This document shows positions 1 to 11,400 of a stretch of DNA of 64,000 bases, piece by piece. The notes under the pieces are model-generated. The model did no database searches. It was not told the DNA's origin and saw nothing but the letters and a program-made list of their open reading frames with translations. A program made the translations under genes and the position numbers. Location: contig VZRZ01007863.1 of the NCBI GenBank assembly GCA_013398175.1, positions 1,061,324 through 1,125,323 on the forward strand, in the 5' to 3' direction. The stretch is from Climacteris rufus. Its lineage: Eukaryota; Chordata; Aves; Passeriformes; Climacteridae. Position 1 is the stretch's first letter. Each line of letters begins with the position of its first letter.

Positions 1-1088
1 AGCCCTGGGAGACCTGGAATAAAGCCTGGGAGATGCAGAAGGAGATAGAGGTGGCGAGAGAAAGAGCCCATTCACCGCCCTCCGGTCATCCCCAGGTTTT
101 ATCTCTCGCATCTCGCACCGGTGCCCTCTCACCTTTCCCTTCCCAGCTGGGCTCTGGGGCCGAGGCCATTAAAGAAACAAACAATTTCTTTTGTTGTTTG
201 GCCTCGCCAGCCCCCGAGTGGGGCCGTACCCTGCAGCCTTGTCCCCGGGGTCTGTGGCCCTGCTCCAAGGCGCGGCACCACAGCCCTGCAGCCCCTCACC
301 ACCAAAACCCCCTCCCTGAACCGATCCCCTCGGCTGCCCCACCACAGCGTGGCCGAGGGGCTTGGGGACCCCTTCCCAGCGATTTCAGGGATCCCTTCCC
401 TGAAATTAACCCTGCCGTGCCAGTAGGAACCCCCTCTCCAGGCAAATTCACTCCTCTTTTTGGCAACAACCCCCAGAAGTACAACTCCGCAAATATCAGG
501 ATTGATGTAAAAATCCCTGTAAAACTAAACCCCAGACACATTAAAATAATAACCAGCTGCTTAAATCCTGACTCTGACAGCTCCAGGTGGGAGGAAGCAT
601 CCCCCCCTCCCGACCCCCCACTGCAGACACTGGAAGCGATCCCCCTTAATGACCTTCCCACCATCCTGCCCTAATCACGGCGCAGGCAGGGGGACAATGG
701 CATTTCCGCACCTGGAAAGGACGGGAACTGGCTTCAAAGCCACCCCTCCACAATGGGATCAATAGGAACAGGGGGAAGATAAACACTAATTCTCCTAAAA
801 ACTGGGCTAGCTGCAATAATGAGGTGTTAAAGGAAGGTGAGCTTGAAAGCCTGGCCTCCGGCACGGGGGGACCCACGGGTGCTTATTGCACCCTGTTGGG
901 GTTGATCTTTGGATTCAGGGTTGGCTGCCAGGGAAGTCCGGGACCAAGCTGGAAATCCCTGGGGTTTCAACATCTGGAGCCAGGGAAACAGCAGCCTTTG
1001 CCTGGCAGAGGTGGGCAAGGGGAAGAGAAACCACGATTCCCCGAGTGCCTCTTTAACCTGGGGGCTGCACAACAAGCGAGTGGTTAGA

Positions 1089-1143
1089 AATAAACGAACA
1101 GGTTTATGCCTGAACTAAAAAAAAAAAAAAAAAAAAAAAAAAA
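1089..1143 (+). other. AATAAA followed by an A27 tract; retroposed-transcript-like 3' end
   Basis: On the + strand AATAAA at 1089-1094 is followed 22 bases later by 27 adenines (1117-1143). This is the arrangement of a polyadenylated mRNA 3' end copied into DNA. No parent gene or flanking target-site duplication could be recognised, so a chance A-tract is also possible. Confidence 0.3.
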
Positions 1144-1640
1144 GTTAATATAAAGGTAGCCCGGGTCAAAGTCTAATAAAAATTGCCAGAGGCAGGAGTG
1201 GCATCAGAGAGTGAAGGAGGGCGGGGGATCTGAGGGGAAGATGATAAAGACTTCTGCAGCCACTGTCAGAGCCCTAAAATATGATTTAAACAGCAGAGGG
1301 GCTCAGTTGCTGAGGAAGATGCAGGAGAGAATGTCCTTGGAGGGAAGGTGACAAGCACAAGCACCAGAAACTGCAGGGGAGAAAACAGCCTGACCCAGTC
1401 CTGCGGGACCTGCTGCTGCTCCAGGCCCGAGCTCCCAGAGTCAGGCTTTTTCCAGAGCATCTTCCCACAGAGGATCCCATAGGAAAACTCCCAGGCCTTG
1501 TGGTTAGAAACACCTGAAAGTGATGGGAAGAGGAGCTGGGAGGCTGAGAAATCAGGATCTGTAAATGACAAATATTTGGCCAAGGGACAGAAGCCTGCCT
1601 GGTGTGGGGTCTCCAGGGACGCCAGCTCTGAACTGAGCAC

Positions 1641-1716
1641 CCAGGTGTGTTTAGTGGGGTTTTGAGCCCACCTACAGCATTTTGGGCTAATCCCACTTCC
1701 TTCAGTTTAGCGCCAG
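1641..1716 (+). repeat. 76-base direct repeat, copy 1
   Basis: Matches 2048-2123 over 76 bases with about four mismatches and no gaps. The shared core includes GAGCCCACCTACAGCATTTT. The copies start 407 bases apart inside an ASS1 intron. Confidence 0.85.
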
Positions 1717-2047
1717 AGCCTGGATTGGGGTGGATCCACAGAGCAGCCCCCAGGGCAGTGCTGATTCCCCTCCCAGGGTACCAACCCAGCGAGCACAGGG
1801 GGGCTGATCTGAGACCCCTCAAACTCAACCCATAATCCGGAGCTGCTCCACAGGGCAGGGGCTTCACTGCTGTCCCTCCCTGGCAGTGAGCCACTGTCAC
1901 CTCAGCCCTGAGGGCTCCCAGCCCTCTGCAGGCAGTGCTGTCCCGTCCCGGGCTGGGAGCCCCAAGCCGCAGTGCCCCTGTGTGGGCTGTGCACCGCATA
2001 GCACAGCCGGGACCGACCTCCCTCATCCCACAGCCCCGCAGAGTCCC

Positions 2048-2123
2048 CCAGGTGTGGTCAGTGGGGTTTTGAGCCCACCTACAGCATTTTGGGCTAATCC
2101 CACTTCCTTCAGCTTAGCACCAG
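2048..2123 (+). repeat. 76-base direct repeat, copy 2
   Basis: Second copy of the 1641-1716 repeat, same orientation. The flanking sequence does not obviously match, so this is a local duplication or two copies of an uncharacterised dispersed element. Confidence 0.85.
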
Positions 2124-2585
2124 CTCCCCAGCTCCAAACCCTGTGGCAGGGCTGTGCCAGGAGTTGGAGTGCCCATATCCAGGGGTGCATGGAGTGGAAA
2201 GAGGCAGAGGTGGAAGGGGTTGGAGGTGGGAGCTGGGGAGAGGTGATCTGAGAGGGGACAAAGGGGTGATGGATGACATCCAAAGGTGCTTGTTGGGATG
2301 AAGTGGTGGCACTGGGCTGGGAGAGATGCCACGAGCAAGCCCTCCTGGAGGATGGCATCACCTCCCAAAGGCAGGCACAGAGCTCCCTCGGCAGGAAAGC
2401 AGGCACAGTGTGGGGTTTTGCTCACTGCAAACCCATTTTTCTCCCCGGGAGTAGCCTCAAAATCCACACCTGAATTTTACAAGCCTGAGCAGGTGTCCCA
2501 GTGGGACCTGCAACCTCTGGCAGCAACGAGGGAGGAGGAGGAAGGCTGGGAGGATGCTGCAGTGGCAGGAGTGGACTGTACCTAC

Positions 2586-2717
2586 CGTTATACACCAGCT
2601 CTGAGAATTTCAAGGAAAGTCCCTGCTTGATTTTCCTCACTTCCCGGTCCATGGTGAAGGCCTCGATATCTAAATGCGCGTGGTGTAGGATCGTTCCCGC
2701 TGGGGTCTCATAGATAC
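2586..2717 (-). CDS. ASS1: ASS1 coding exon 11 (last in window)
   Basis: Residues 281-325, IYETPAGTILHHAHLDIEAF through ELVYN. The tyrosine matches human Y282. The following exons, expected to begin near the human GFWHSPECEF segment, are not found between 1 and 2585 on either strand. Confidence 0.96.
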
Positions 2718-5700
2718 CTAGCCATTTTTCCAGGCAGGGGGAAAAGCAGAAAAAGAGAGAGAAACGAATGAGACCAAAACTGTCAGCAAATGACAAAAAA
2801 TAATGACTTGGCTGACAGAAGGAGCCGTGGTCGAGCGCATTCAGTCTCAGCTCGCTGTAAAATGCATCTGTCATTATATTCATGCTGGGGCCGAGACAGT
2901 CCACTCCGCACCTTGCGGAGAAAATTTCTAGATTCCCCTCTTTGAAGAGGCACTCTGACGAGGCTAAATGACAGGGTTTGGGAACCGATCCCCCCACCCA
3001 TCCGTGCCCAACGGTCTGCGGCTGAAAACCTGTAATTAGCGGAACGAGCGGGGCACAGGCACCGGGAGCGCGGGGCCTGAAGTACCCTCCTCTCCCTCGG
3101 CTGCCGAGAAAGAGCCCCGTGCGTCCCCTGGGAAGCAATGAGGCTACCTGGGGGCTGGGAGGGCAACCTCCTTTGGGGGTGGCAGGCCCCCCCTCCAGTC
3201 CCTTCCTATGCCCCACCCAATTGCACAAAGCATGGGGATGGAGGATGCTTAATTATTTCGGCAAGCTGCTCCTTTGTTCCAGCCGTTCAGGGCTCGTTTG
3301 CTGCATAATGTGGTTGTTTGGTGTTTAAATGCTGAGTACGGCCGTGCAGTGCTCCCATCCGGGTTGGATGCAGGTGGGAACATCGTGGGGAAAACGCTGG
3401 GCTGGGCTGGCAGTGTTGGGAAAGGCTGTATCTGCCCATGGCTGCTCCACCAGCCTGTCCCTGCCCTGCCTCCTGTGGGGATGGTCCCTTCCCAACACTG
3501 GGCATCTGCTATGGCACAGTCATGGCAATGGCAAAGGGCACTCACATGTTGGGTTTTGCTGGCACACAAAGAAACTCTGCAGAAAACTGTCCCCACTGAA
3601 GGGGATGTGCTCCCAACCAGCCCCAGCCCCAGAGGGTGAGGGGAGTCCACAGGGCTCAAAACCTCACCAGGCTCTGCTCTCTCAGTGCCCTGGAGAGTGG
3701 CACAGGCTCAGCAGGGCCTGTCCCAGGGTGGCCACAGTCCCATGGACACAACAGGAGCCTGCTCTGCACAGCAGCCCAAGCCTCTTCCACCAAACCTCAT
3801 CCCAAGCAGTGTCCATGATTTCAGCATCCTACAGGCACAGATCCAGCTGTCCCAAAGGAGAGTCAGCCTCTCCTCTCCAGCCACCCCAGGTGTTCACCAA
3901 GCATCCCCTCAGGGCTGTGGGGGCAGACAGCCGAGTTAACCCCAAACCCAGCTGTCCCCATGGGCATGGTGGTGGCACAGGGGTACAGAGAGCTGCCCCA
4001 CAGCCCCTCCAGCCCCTGGCCACGGGGCTGAGCCCACCACTACCACAAACAACCTTCCCTGTCCTTCCTCTTAGGAGGTGTTAAAGCCAGTTTGGGCTGA
4101 AGATTTGGGTACATGCCTTGCCCCCACCTCCTGCCCATCTGTGGGTGCTGGAGGACAGGACCAGAGCGTGGCAGCCGGGGCAGAGGCAGGGCAGCTGACA
4201 GCCACCCTCCAGCCTTGCTGCTGCCGAGGAGACAAGAGACACCTTCAAAGTGACACTCGCAGCATCTCCAAGTGTCTATTTTCATCTCCCCGTGTTTACA
4301 GGAAAAAGACAGAGGTGTCAGCACTGCAGCCCGACGATGCTTCAATCACCCCATAATTACTGCTGGGGAAGGGGGGACATGGAGGGGGGCAGCCAAGGAG
4401 ACAGCTGCTGCTACTTAAAATTTTCTAATTTGTAACCTCGGCTGTCACTTCACCTCCATCCGAGCAATTTTGCTGTGCTGAGTGCAGGCTGTCACTCCCG
4501 ACGTCATCCCGGGGACAGGAAGGGATGTGGTGCCTTCCCGAGGGGAAGGGCAGGGGGATGCTGTGCCCACGGGAAAGGTTCAGATCCCAGGCTGAGCTTG
4601 GAGGCCGAGTTTGGCCTGGTGTGCGCTCCTTGCAGGGAAAGGATTTTCCCCTTTCCTCCTCCATCAGCTCAGCACGTCCAGAGGAGGAAAGGGAAAAAGG
4701 AGGAGAGAGCCAAGGCGAGGAAAAGCCCCAGCCAAAGGCAGCGCTCAGCTTTTGGCAGCGGCCGCTCCCTCCTTCCCTCTCCCTCCCCACTGATTTCATT
4801 TACTTCAGTTAATTAGCCCCCCTTCGGAGTTAAAAAGATAATTTGATAATGAGGATGTGGAAGGGCAGGAGAGGCAGGCCCGTGGCCCCGCTGCAGCCCG
4901 GAGCCCCCGGCCGAGCCGTGCCCCCAGCACCCCGTCCTTAGCCCCCCCTCCACTCAAACAAACAGGGCAAACCCGAGCTAACAGGGCAAACCCGAGCTAA
5001 CAGGGCTGAAAAGGCTGCGGGTGCCTCCCGACCCCCTCGCCCATTAGGCCTTAACGAAGTTCAATTAGGAGCTTAGTAAAAATCAATGTAAATGAATTTT
5101 TCCTCTTCTCTGACTCCCCGGGTCTGGGAGATGAGGGAGAGGAGGAGCCTTCACTGCCACCTCCTCAGTGTGGAGTGCTCTGGCCGTGCCTCAGTTTCCC
5201 CTGCAGAACCCCAAATCCACAGGGCCACCACACACTGCTGGGATTTAAGGGATCATCTCCTCCAAGCCCAGCTCCGATCTCCTGCACCACTGACCTAAGC
5301 CCATTTAGGATCCAAAACGCTCCAGGCAGTGCTGGGATCACCCTGAGCTGCCCTGCACCCCAAAATCCCAGAGGAGAGCAGGTACCCACAGCACCCTCCT
5401 GTTCCAGCCCGCTCCCATCCCAGCTCTCCCTCTCTCCCACCACACAGAGCAGATTTCTGGGAAGTTTCTGTCCATCCCAAGAAGCAAAACAGGAGGCAGG
5501 ATCCTGCTCAAAGCAAGGGGGGGGGCACCCCAAGGTGTCATCCCCACGGGGAGCCCACCCCAGGGTGTCACCCCGCAGCACCCACCCCAGGGTGTCACCC
5601 CACAGCACCCACCCCAGGGTGTCACCCCACAGCACCCACCCCAGGGTGTCACCCCACAGCACCCACCCCAGGGTGTCACCCCACAGCACCCACCCCGCTG

Positions 5701-8426
5701 TCCCCAAGCCCCCGGTGCTCCCGCGCGCGGCAGCGATCGCTCGGCAATGTCACGCAGGAGACAGACGTGACAGTTAAATGGGCTTTAGAGAAATTATTAA
5801 ATGCTGGAAGGGTCACTAGAGCGTGTCAGCGGCTCTTAAAAAAAAATAAAATAGATTTTGACAAATTACTCAGCATCCTGCGTGCAATTGCGCGGGCTGG
5901 CACGTGCGGGTCGGGGTTGGGGTTTTTTTCTTCCTCCTTTCGGTTTTAATTTGATTATTCAAACTCAGATCAAATGATTCGGGGTTTTGTTTCTTGGTTT
6001 TTGCAGCGGATGCTGGTGCCCTGTGGTGGGGAGGAAGACCACAGGCTTAGTCTTTCCAAAATATTTGCTGTGGCCCTTCACAGAGGGCAAGTTTAAAGAA
6101 ATGGAGCATCTAATTAGGTATTAACAAGATTTAAAACAGAAGAGTTGGAGCGAGGACTTGGGAAATGATGCTGAGCCACCTCCTTACTCAGTTTTGCACA
6201 GGGCTGCTTGCTGCCTCCAGAGGTTTCCAATGAAATTGATCCCAATGGTAGATCAATACTAAGAGTCACAGCCTCAAAAATGTGTAGATAAATCATAGAT
6301 TTGAATTAAAAAAACCCCAAAACTCGGTTACTTGCATCAGCCTCCTGTGGTTTGTACTGGTATTAGAGAGCCTGGCACCTTCCATGAACATCATCCCACA
6401 CAAGCCCCAGCCTGGAGTGTGTCCCACAGGGGACAGGTCTCACCTGGAGGCTCTGGGAGCCCAGGGCTGGTGCCAGCAGTGCAGGGAGTGCACAGACAGC
6501 TGCTGCCATCAGAGAGCAACGAGAAGTCCCTGTCACAGGGAAATCTCTGCCAAAAGCTGATGGGGAGGGAAAGGCTGAGGGCTGCTGGTGGGACCTGAAC
6601 CAAAGCACCCCAGGACTGCTGTGCACCCACCAAATCCCACCATGGTTTTCCCATTTTTTGCTGTTTTCAGGGCAGGGCAGGGCAGGCTCACCTCTGGACT
6701 TCATCCCCACGAAGCGATTCTCCACGATGTCGATGCGCCCGACCCCGTGCTTGCCCCTGTGAGGAGAAGGGAGGTTGCAGCAGTTCCAGCCCCACAGTGG
6801 GACAAGGGTGGCTGTGAGAGGTGGCTCAGAGGGGTGGACAATGGGGACAAACCCCAAATGACAGCGTGGCCAGGCCCTGAGCAGCACTGCTGGCCATCAG
6901 CAGCAGCCACAGACAGGGCAGGGGACATTGAGATGGATTTTCTCTGCTTTTCCACTCCTCTTTGCTGTGCCACCAGTCTCTCACGTGTCACTGGGGCCAC
7001 CACTGCCACAGGCAGCCATGGCACTTGTTCCATTGAAAAAAAAATGGGCAAGAAGACAGGACGTGCCACAGCTCTATTCCCAAAGTCACTTTAAAACCAC
7101 TTAATGACGTTTTAATAGTGAACTACATGGAAAAGTTCATTCCCATTCACCACCAGGGGGATAAAGGCAGAGGCACAGGGGAGGATGGATGGGGACTGTG
7201 TGGCACTTTGGAGAAGTGGGTGCCCTCATAGGTGCTGCTGTATTTTTGGGAAAACCCCTGGGGATGGTTCTGTGCCAGCAGCAGCAGAAACCACACACGG
7301 GGTGGCACAGGGAAGAAAACCCTAAAGGAGCAGTGGAAGCTGCTGTGGAAGCAGGGAGAGAACATGGCAATGAACCTGGCTAACAGGTCTCCATACCCCA
7401 AAAGAGCCAACTCTCCACCCAAAAGGGGCACTCACCCCTCTTGGGGAGGCAGGATGAGGTGAGATTTGGGAGCAGGCGGTGTGGGACTGAGCTGGACCCA
7501 GGGTTAAAGGGTGCCCTGCAGGCAGGGTGTGCCCAGGGACTCAGCCCCTACAGTGGGCAGGGCAGCTGGGACACACGGGCAGCACAGAGAGGGCTTTTCA
7601 ACCCTCCTCAAGCACAGCAAGCAAACCCCTGGGGTATTTATACCCTGGTGCTCCCGGCCTTGGTGCCCAGCTCTGCTTGCTGGCATTTATGGCACGGCTG
7701 GGACTATCCCACCGCTGACCACCATCCCCGGGCTCAGCAGGATGTGTCTGCCCCGAGCATCCTGCGGCTCCCCGGGGCCGGCCGGCCGGGGTGGCACTCA
7801 CGCGATGTCGTTCAGGTACACAAAGAGCTCCAGGGCCGAGGAACGAGTGGCTCCATCCCCGGCGTTGGTGACCTTCACCGGGACACCTGCGGAGGCGGCG
7901 AGGGAGGACGGGCGGGATCAGCCGGTGCCGGGATCCCCCCGGAACATCATCCCGCGGGCGTTAAATAGATGTGACAGATATGAACTCTAAATAACTTCTT
8001 AAAAAGGCATATCCAAGCTGGTGCGAGGGGGAGGTGAGGGGAGGGGGACCCACCTCGGGAGAGGAGCGAAATAAATAAATAAAAAAGGCCATAAAAACGT
8101 CACCCCCCCTTTTCCTCTCTCTTCTCCCTCTCTTTTTTTTTTAGGGCCTGTGAAATTGCAACCAGGCCCTTAACTAATTGAATTTCACGCTCCGCAATTG
8201 TCTTACAGCGCAGCACCTTCTGTCCCACCAGCCCCTGCCGGGGAGGGGGGACAGAGTGACAAATGTGTGCCCCCCTCCCCTCCCTCCCCAGCACGGGGGG
8301 TGTCCGGGGGGACCCCCACACCGGGGCGCGGCCGCTCGCACACGCACACACACGCACCCCGCGGCGGGGCGCTCCCCGCCATGAATTCATTAGTGCACCT
8401 TTTCTTTCTCTACCCCCCCCCTCCTT

Positions 8427-8486
<60 letters not shown>

Positions 8487-11400
8487 GGCACCGGGCAGGA
8501 GCAAAGCGGAGGAAGGGAGGGGGATGCTGAATAGAAAGAGGCATTTTTCTTTAGCGGTGTGAAATGAGCAATAAATGTATTAGGAAGCTGACAAGGGGGC
8601 TGCGGGGCCCACAAAGAAAAGCGGTGCGGAGTTGGAGGCTAATCCCCCCTCCATCTGCCCTCCTCATTACCATTTAACGCACTATCAGTTGCCAATCAGC
8701 CTCAATGCCTCCCTTTCTAGTCTTTATTATATAGGCGCCCGCAAGAGCCCTGGCTAGTGACGGGGGCTGTCAGCTCCCCCCCACCGCCCCCCCCTTAAAC
8801 CCCCTATTTTCCAGGGGTTTATAAACTCAGTTGTAAATTGCTATTAAATGTAACTCGCGGCAATAATGAACCTTAAGCTGCTTCTCGGCGCGGGCCCCCC
8901 CACCCCGCGCCCTCCCCTCGCCCCGGCTCTTTCTCTCCTCATCCTCCACCGGGATATTGGCCGGGGTCCGCCCGGCGAAGAGCCGACGTTGTCGGGGCTG
9001 TTGTTGCTGAAAGCTGCTTAGCCTTTGAAATAGTTAATAATTAGATTAAAACTTCAAATAAATTAACTAGGGGCTGAATGGGCTGCTGGGAGGGGGGCTG
9101 CTGCTGGCAGGGGGATCATTATAAAGGAGCAGGGAGCTGGCGGTGGGGAGGGGGTGTCCCCTCCCAGCGGGGTCTCCCCCCAGCCTGTGCTGGGCTCGGT
9201 GCTGCTGCCAGGATGGATGGTGGCACGGGGATGGCTGCGGCTGGCAGAGGTGGAGATGCTGCCCGGTGTGCCCTCTCTGGTGATGGCTGCGGGGCTGGGC
9301 CCTGCCATGTGTCCTCAGGGATGTAATGGTGCATTCCTGTCTCCTTCATGGTAGCATCACCAGCCAAATCCTGCTGGAGTGTCTCACCAGCTGCTGCACC
9401 GCCCAGGGGTCAGCTGCATGTGCCCAGGGCCGCCTGTGTGCCACCCTGCAGGAGAGGCACCCTGTGCCACGGCTGGGGAAGGGGCTTGGACTCTTTTCCG
9501 CTCTTAGGGGGCTCCAGAAAGCCCCGAGATCCAACCAGACCCTCTGCCCACCTCAAAGAGCCCCGGTGTTCTGCAAGAACCACCCTCAGCCCTGATGCCA
9601 CCAGTGAGGGCTCCCCTGTCTGCCCCCACCCTGGGGCCGCTCCCGGCTGCCAAGGAGCCCCGGTCCTGGCTGGGAAGTGGGGTTTGTCTTTGGGCGCCCA
9701 GGCACGAGATGCTGGCAGCAAGGAGGCTCCTTACCCCGCTCAAACTTGATCTCCAGCACGTCCGGAGTGTCGGGAGACTTGGCCGGATCACAGGTCTTCG
9801 TGTAGAGCCCGGGGGGAGCCTGGTTCTGCGGGGAGAGGGAGAGCAGAGGGACAGTCAGTGGCATTGCCATGGCCAACACTGCTGGTAGCCCCAACCCTGG
9901 AGCGCATCCCTCATCCCAGAGCACCTCCCATGTCCCAAAGCACATTCCCTATCCATCCCAGAGCACATTCCCTGTCCCAAACCACATCCCCCATCCATCC
10001 CAGAGCACATCCCCATCCCAGAGCACATCCCCATCCCAAAGCACACCCCCCACCCCAAGGCGCAGGACGGGCACGGCCCAGCACTGGCGCTTACCGGGGG
10101 CCCCGGGAACAAAGGGGTTGGCAGAATCAGCCAATTTTTCCCCTCAACTTGATCTCATCTTTTCCTCCAACGCCCCCACAGCTGGAGGCGGGATGGCTGC
10201 GGAGAAGCAAGCCAGGCAGGGAAAAGCAGGAGCCGGCAGCGAGCGGCCGCGCGTCCCCGCGCCACGGCCGGGCTGGTGCGGCGCTGACCGAACAAACTAA
10301 TGAGGAGGCCTGACCCCAGCAGGTGCTCCCGGCGCTTTCCTGCTGTCCCCGGGGTTAATACACACGGGGGAAAATAGAGCAGCAAAGCAAAAACCCATTT
10401 CAGAGCACATCAACCTTTATGTATATTTTTTTTTTGAGATTTATAGGAAAGAGGCATCTTATCTCCATCAGAGCCAGGCCAGCGGAGGCTCGGGTGCTGA
10501 CGGTGAATTGCTGCAATTGAAGTGCATGCCAGAAGAAGGGGAGGGGGAAAATATAATATAAAAAAGCTTTCCGTCCCGGAGAGCAAATGCTTTGCAATTT
10601 CACGTGGCCCCTCGGCACTCAGCCGTGATGTGACAGCACAGGCTGACCCCAGGACACTTTCAGGTGGGTGTTTGCAAACTCCTGGCTCCAGAGGGACTCC
10701 CCACCCAGCCACAGCTCCAGGAGGTGGAGGGGGAACTGAGGCACAGGGCATGTGCAGTGCCACGGGGAGGCAGGCAGCCTTTCAAAAGGTGGCAAACTGG
10801 TATTTCCCCAGTAAACCCAGCTGGAGCTCTGGGCATCCCTGGGCAGTGGGGCCCTGCCTGCACCCACCCACCCAAAGCCTGCTTCATGCTCCCCCTCCTC
10901 CTCTTTTCCTTTTCAAAGCACAGCTCTTCTGTTCACTTCATCAAATCTCAGAAAATCTTGGGGTGGAAGGGACTTTTAAAAGTTCCTTTTCCTCCCCTCT
11001 CTTTCTTTCCAGCAAGGAAGAGAAAAAAGACAAGGTATGAAGGAAGTTAGGGGAAAAAAACCCCAAAATAATCCAATCAAAAGTGATTGCTTAAAAAAAA
11101 CTTAAGCTTTTGAAAGGGAAAATTAATTTCTCTACAGAGGAAGTTTTAATCTAAAATTTTTCAAGACAATAAGAATTTTAGTGAAAACTTTCTTTTTATC
11201 CAGATATATTTCTATTTGCTGGATTACTGCCAGCACCTGAGGGAAGCCCACCCTGTTGCAAGCATCCATCCCACCCTCCACACCAAGGGGACCCCCCTTG
11301 CCTCACCCCAAACCTGGAGTGCACATCCCAACACCAACCACAGCCAAATCCTGGGAATAGAGACATAACTACCCAAGCACTCACTACAGAACCCCCCCCT

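Larger units (their letters stand above)
1..2585 (-). other. ASS1 intron (partial), no exon found
   Basis: Noncoding. It holds an A27 tract preceded by AATAAA (1089-1143), a pair of 76-base direct repeats (1641-1716 and 2048-2123) and unremarkable GC-rich sequence. The ASS1 C-terminal exons are not present. Confidence 0.8.
2718..6691 (-). other. ASS1 intron between coding exons 10 and 11
   Basis: No exon found. It holds several putative noncoding elements, the 19-base and 27-base tandem repeats, and an AT-richer tract at 6066-6320 with no recognised element. Confidence 0.8.
7887..9734 (-). other. ASS1 intron between coding exons 8 and 9
   Basis: Holds the T55 tract and two candidate regulatory clusters. 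The remainder (9080-9730) is GC-rich and shows nothing recognisable. Confidence 0.8.

Noticed and set aside
5527..5696. Regularly repeated units resembling a CRISPR array
   Set aside because: The copies are contiguous with no spacers, and the DNA is vertebrate.
5165..5707. Repetitive open frames (VLWGDTLGW and THPRVSPHS repeats) on both strands
   Set aside because: They are translations of the 27-base minisatellite, whose period is a multiple of three. No splice, start or homology signal.
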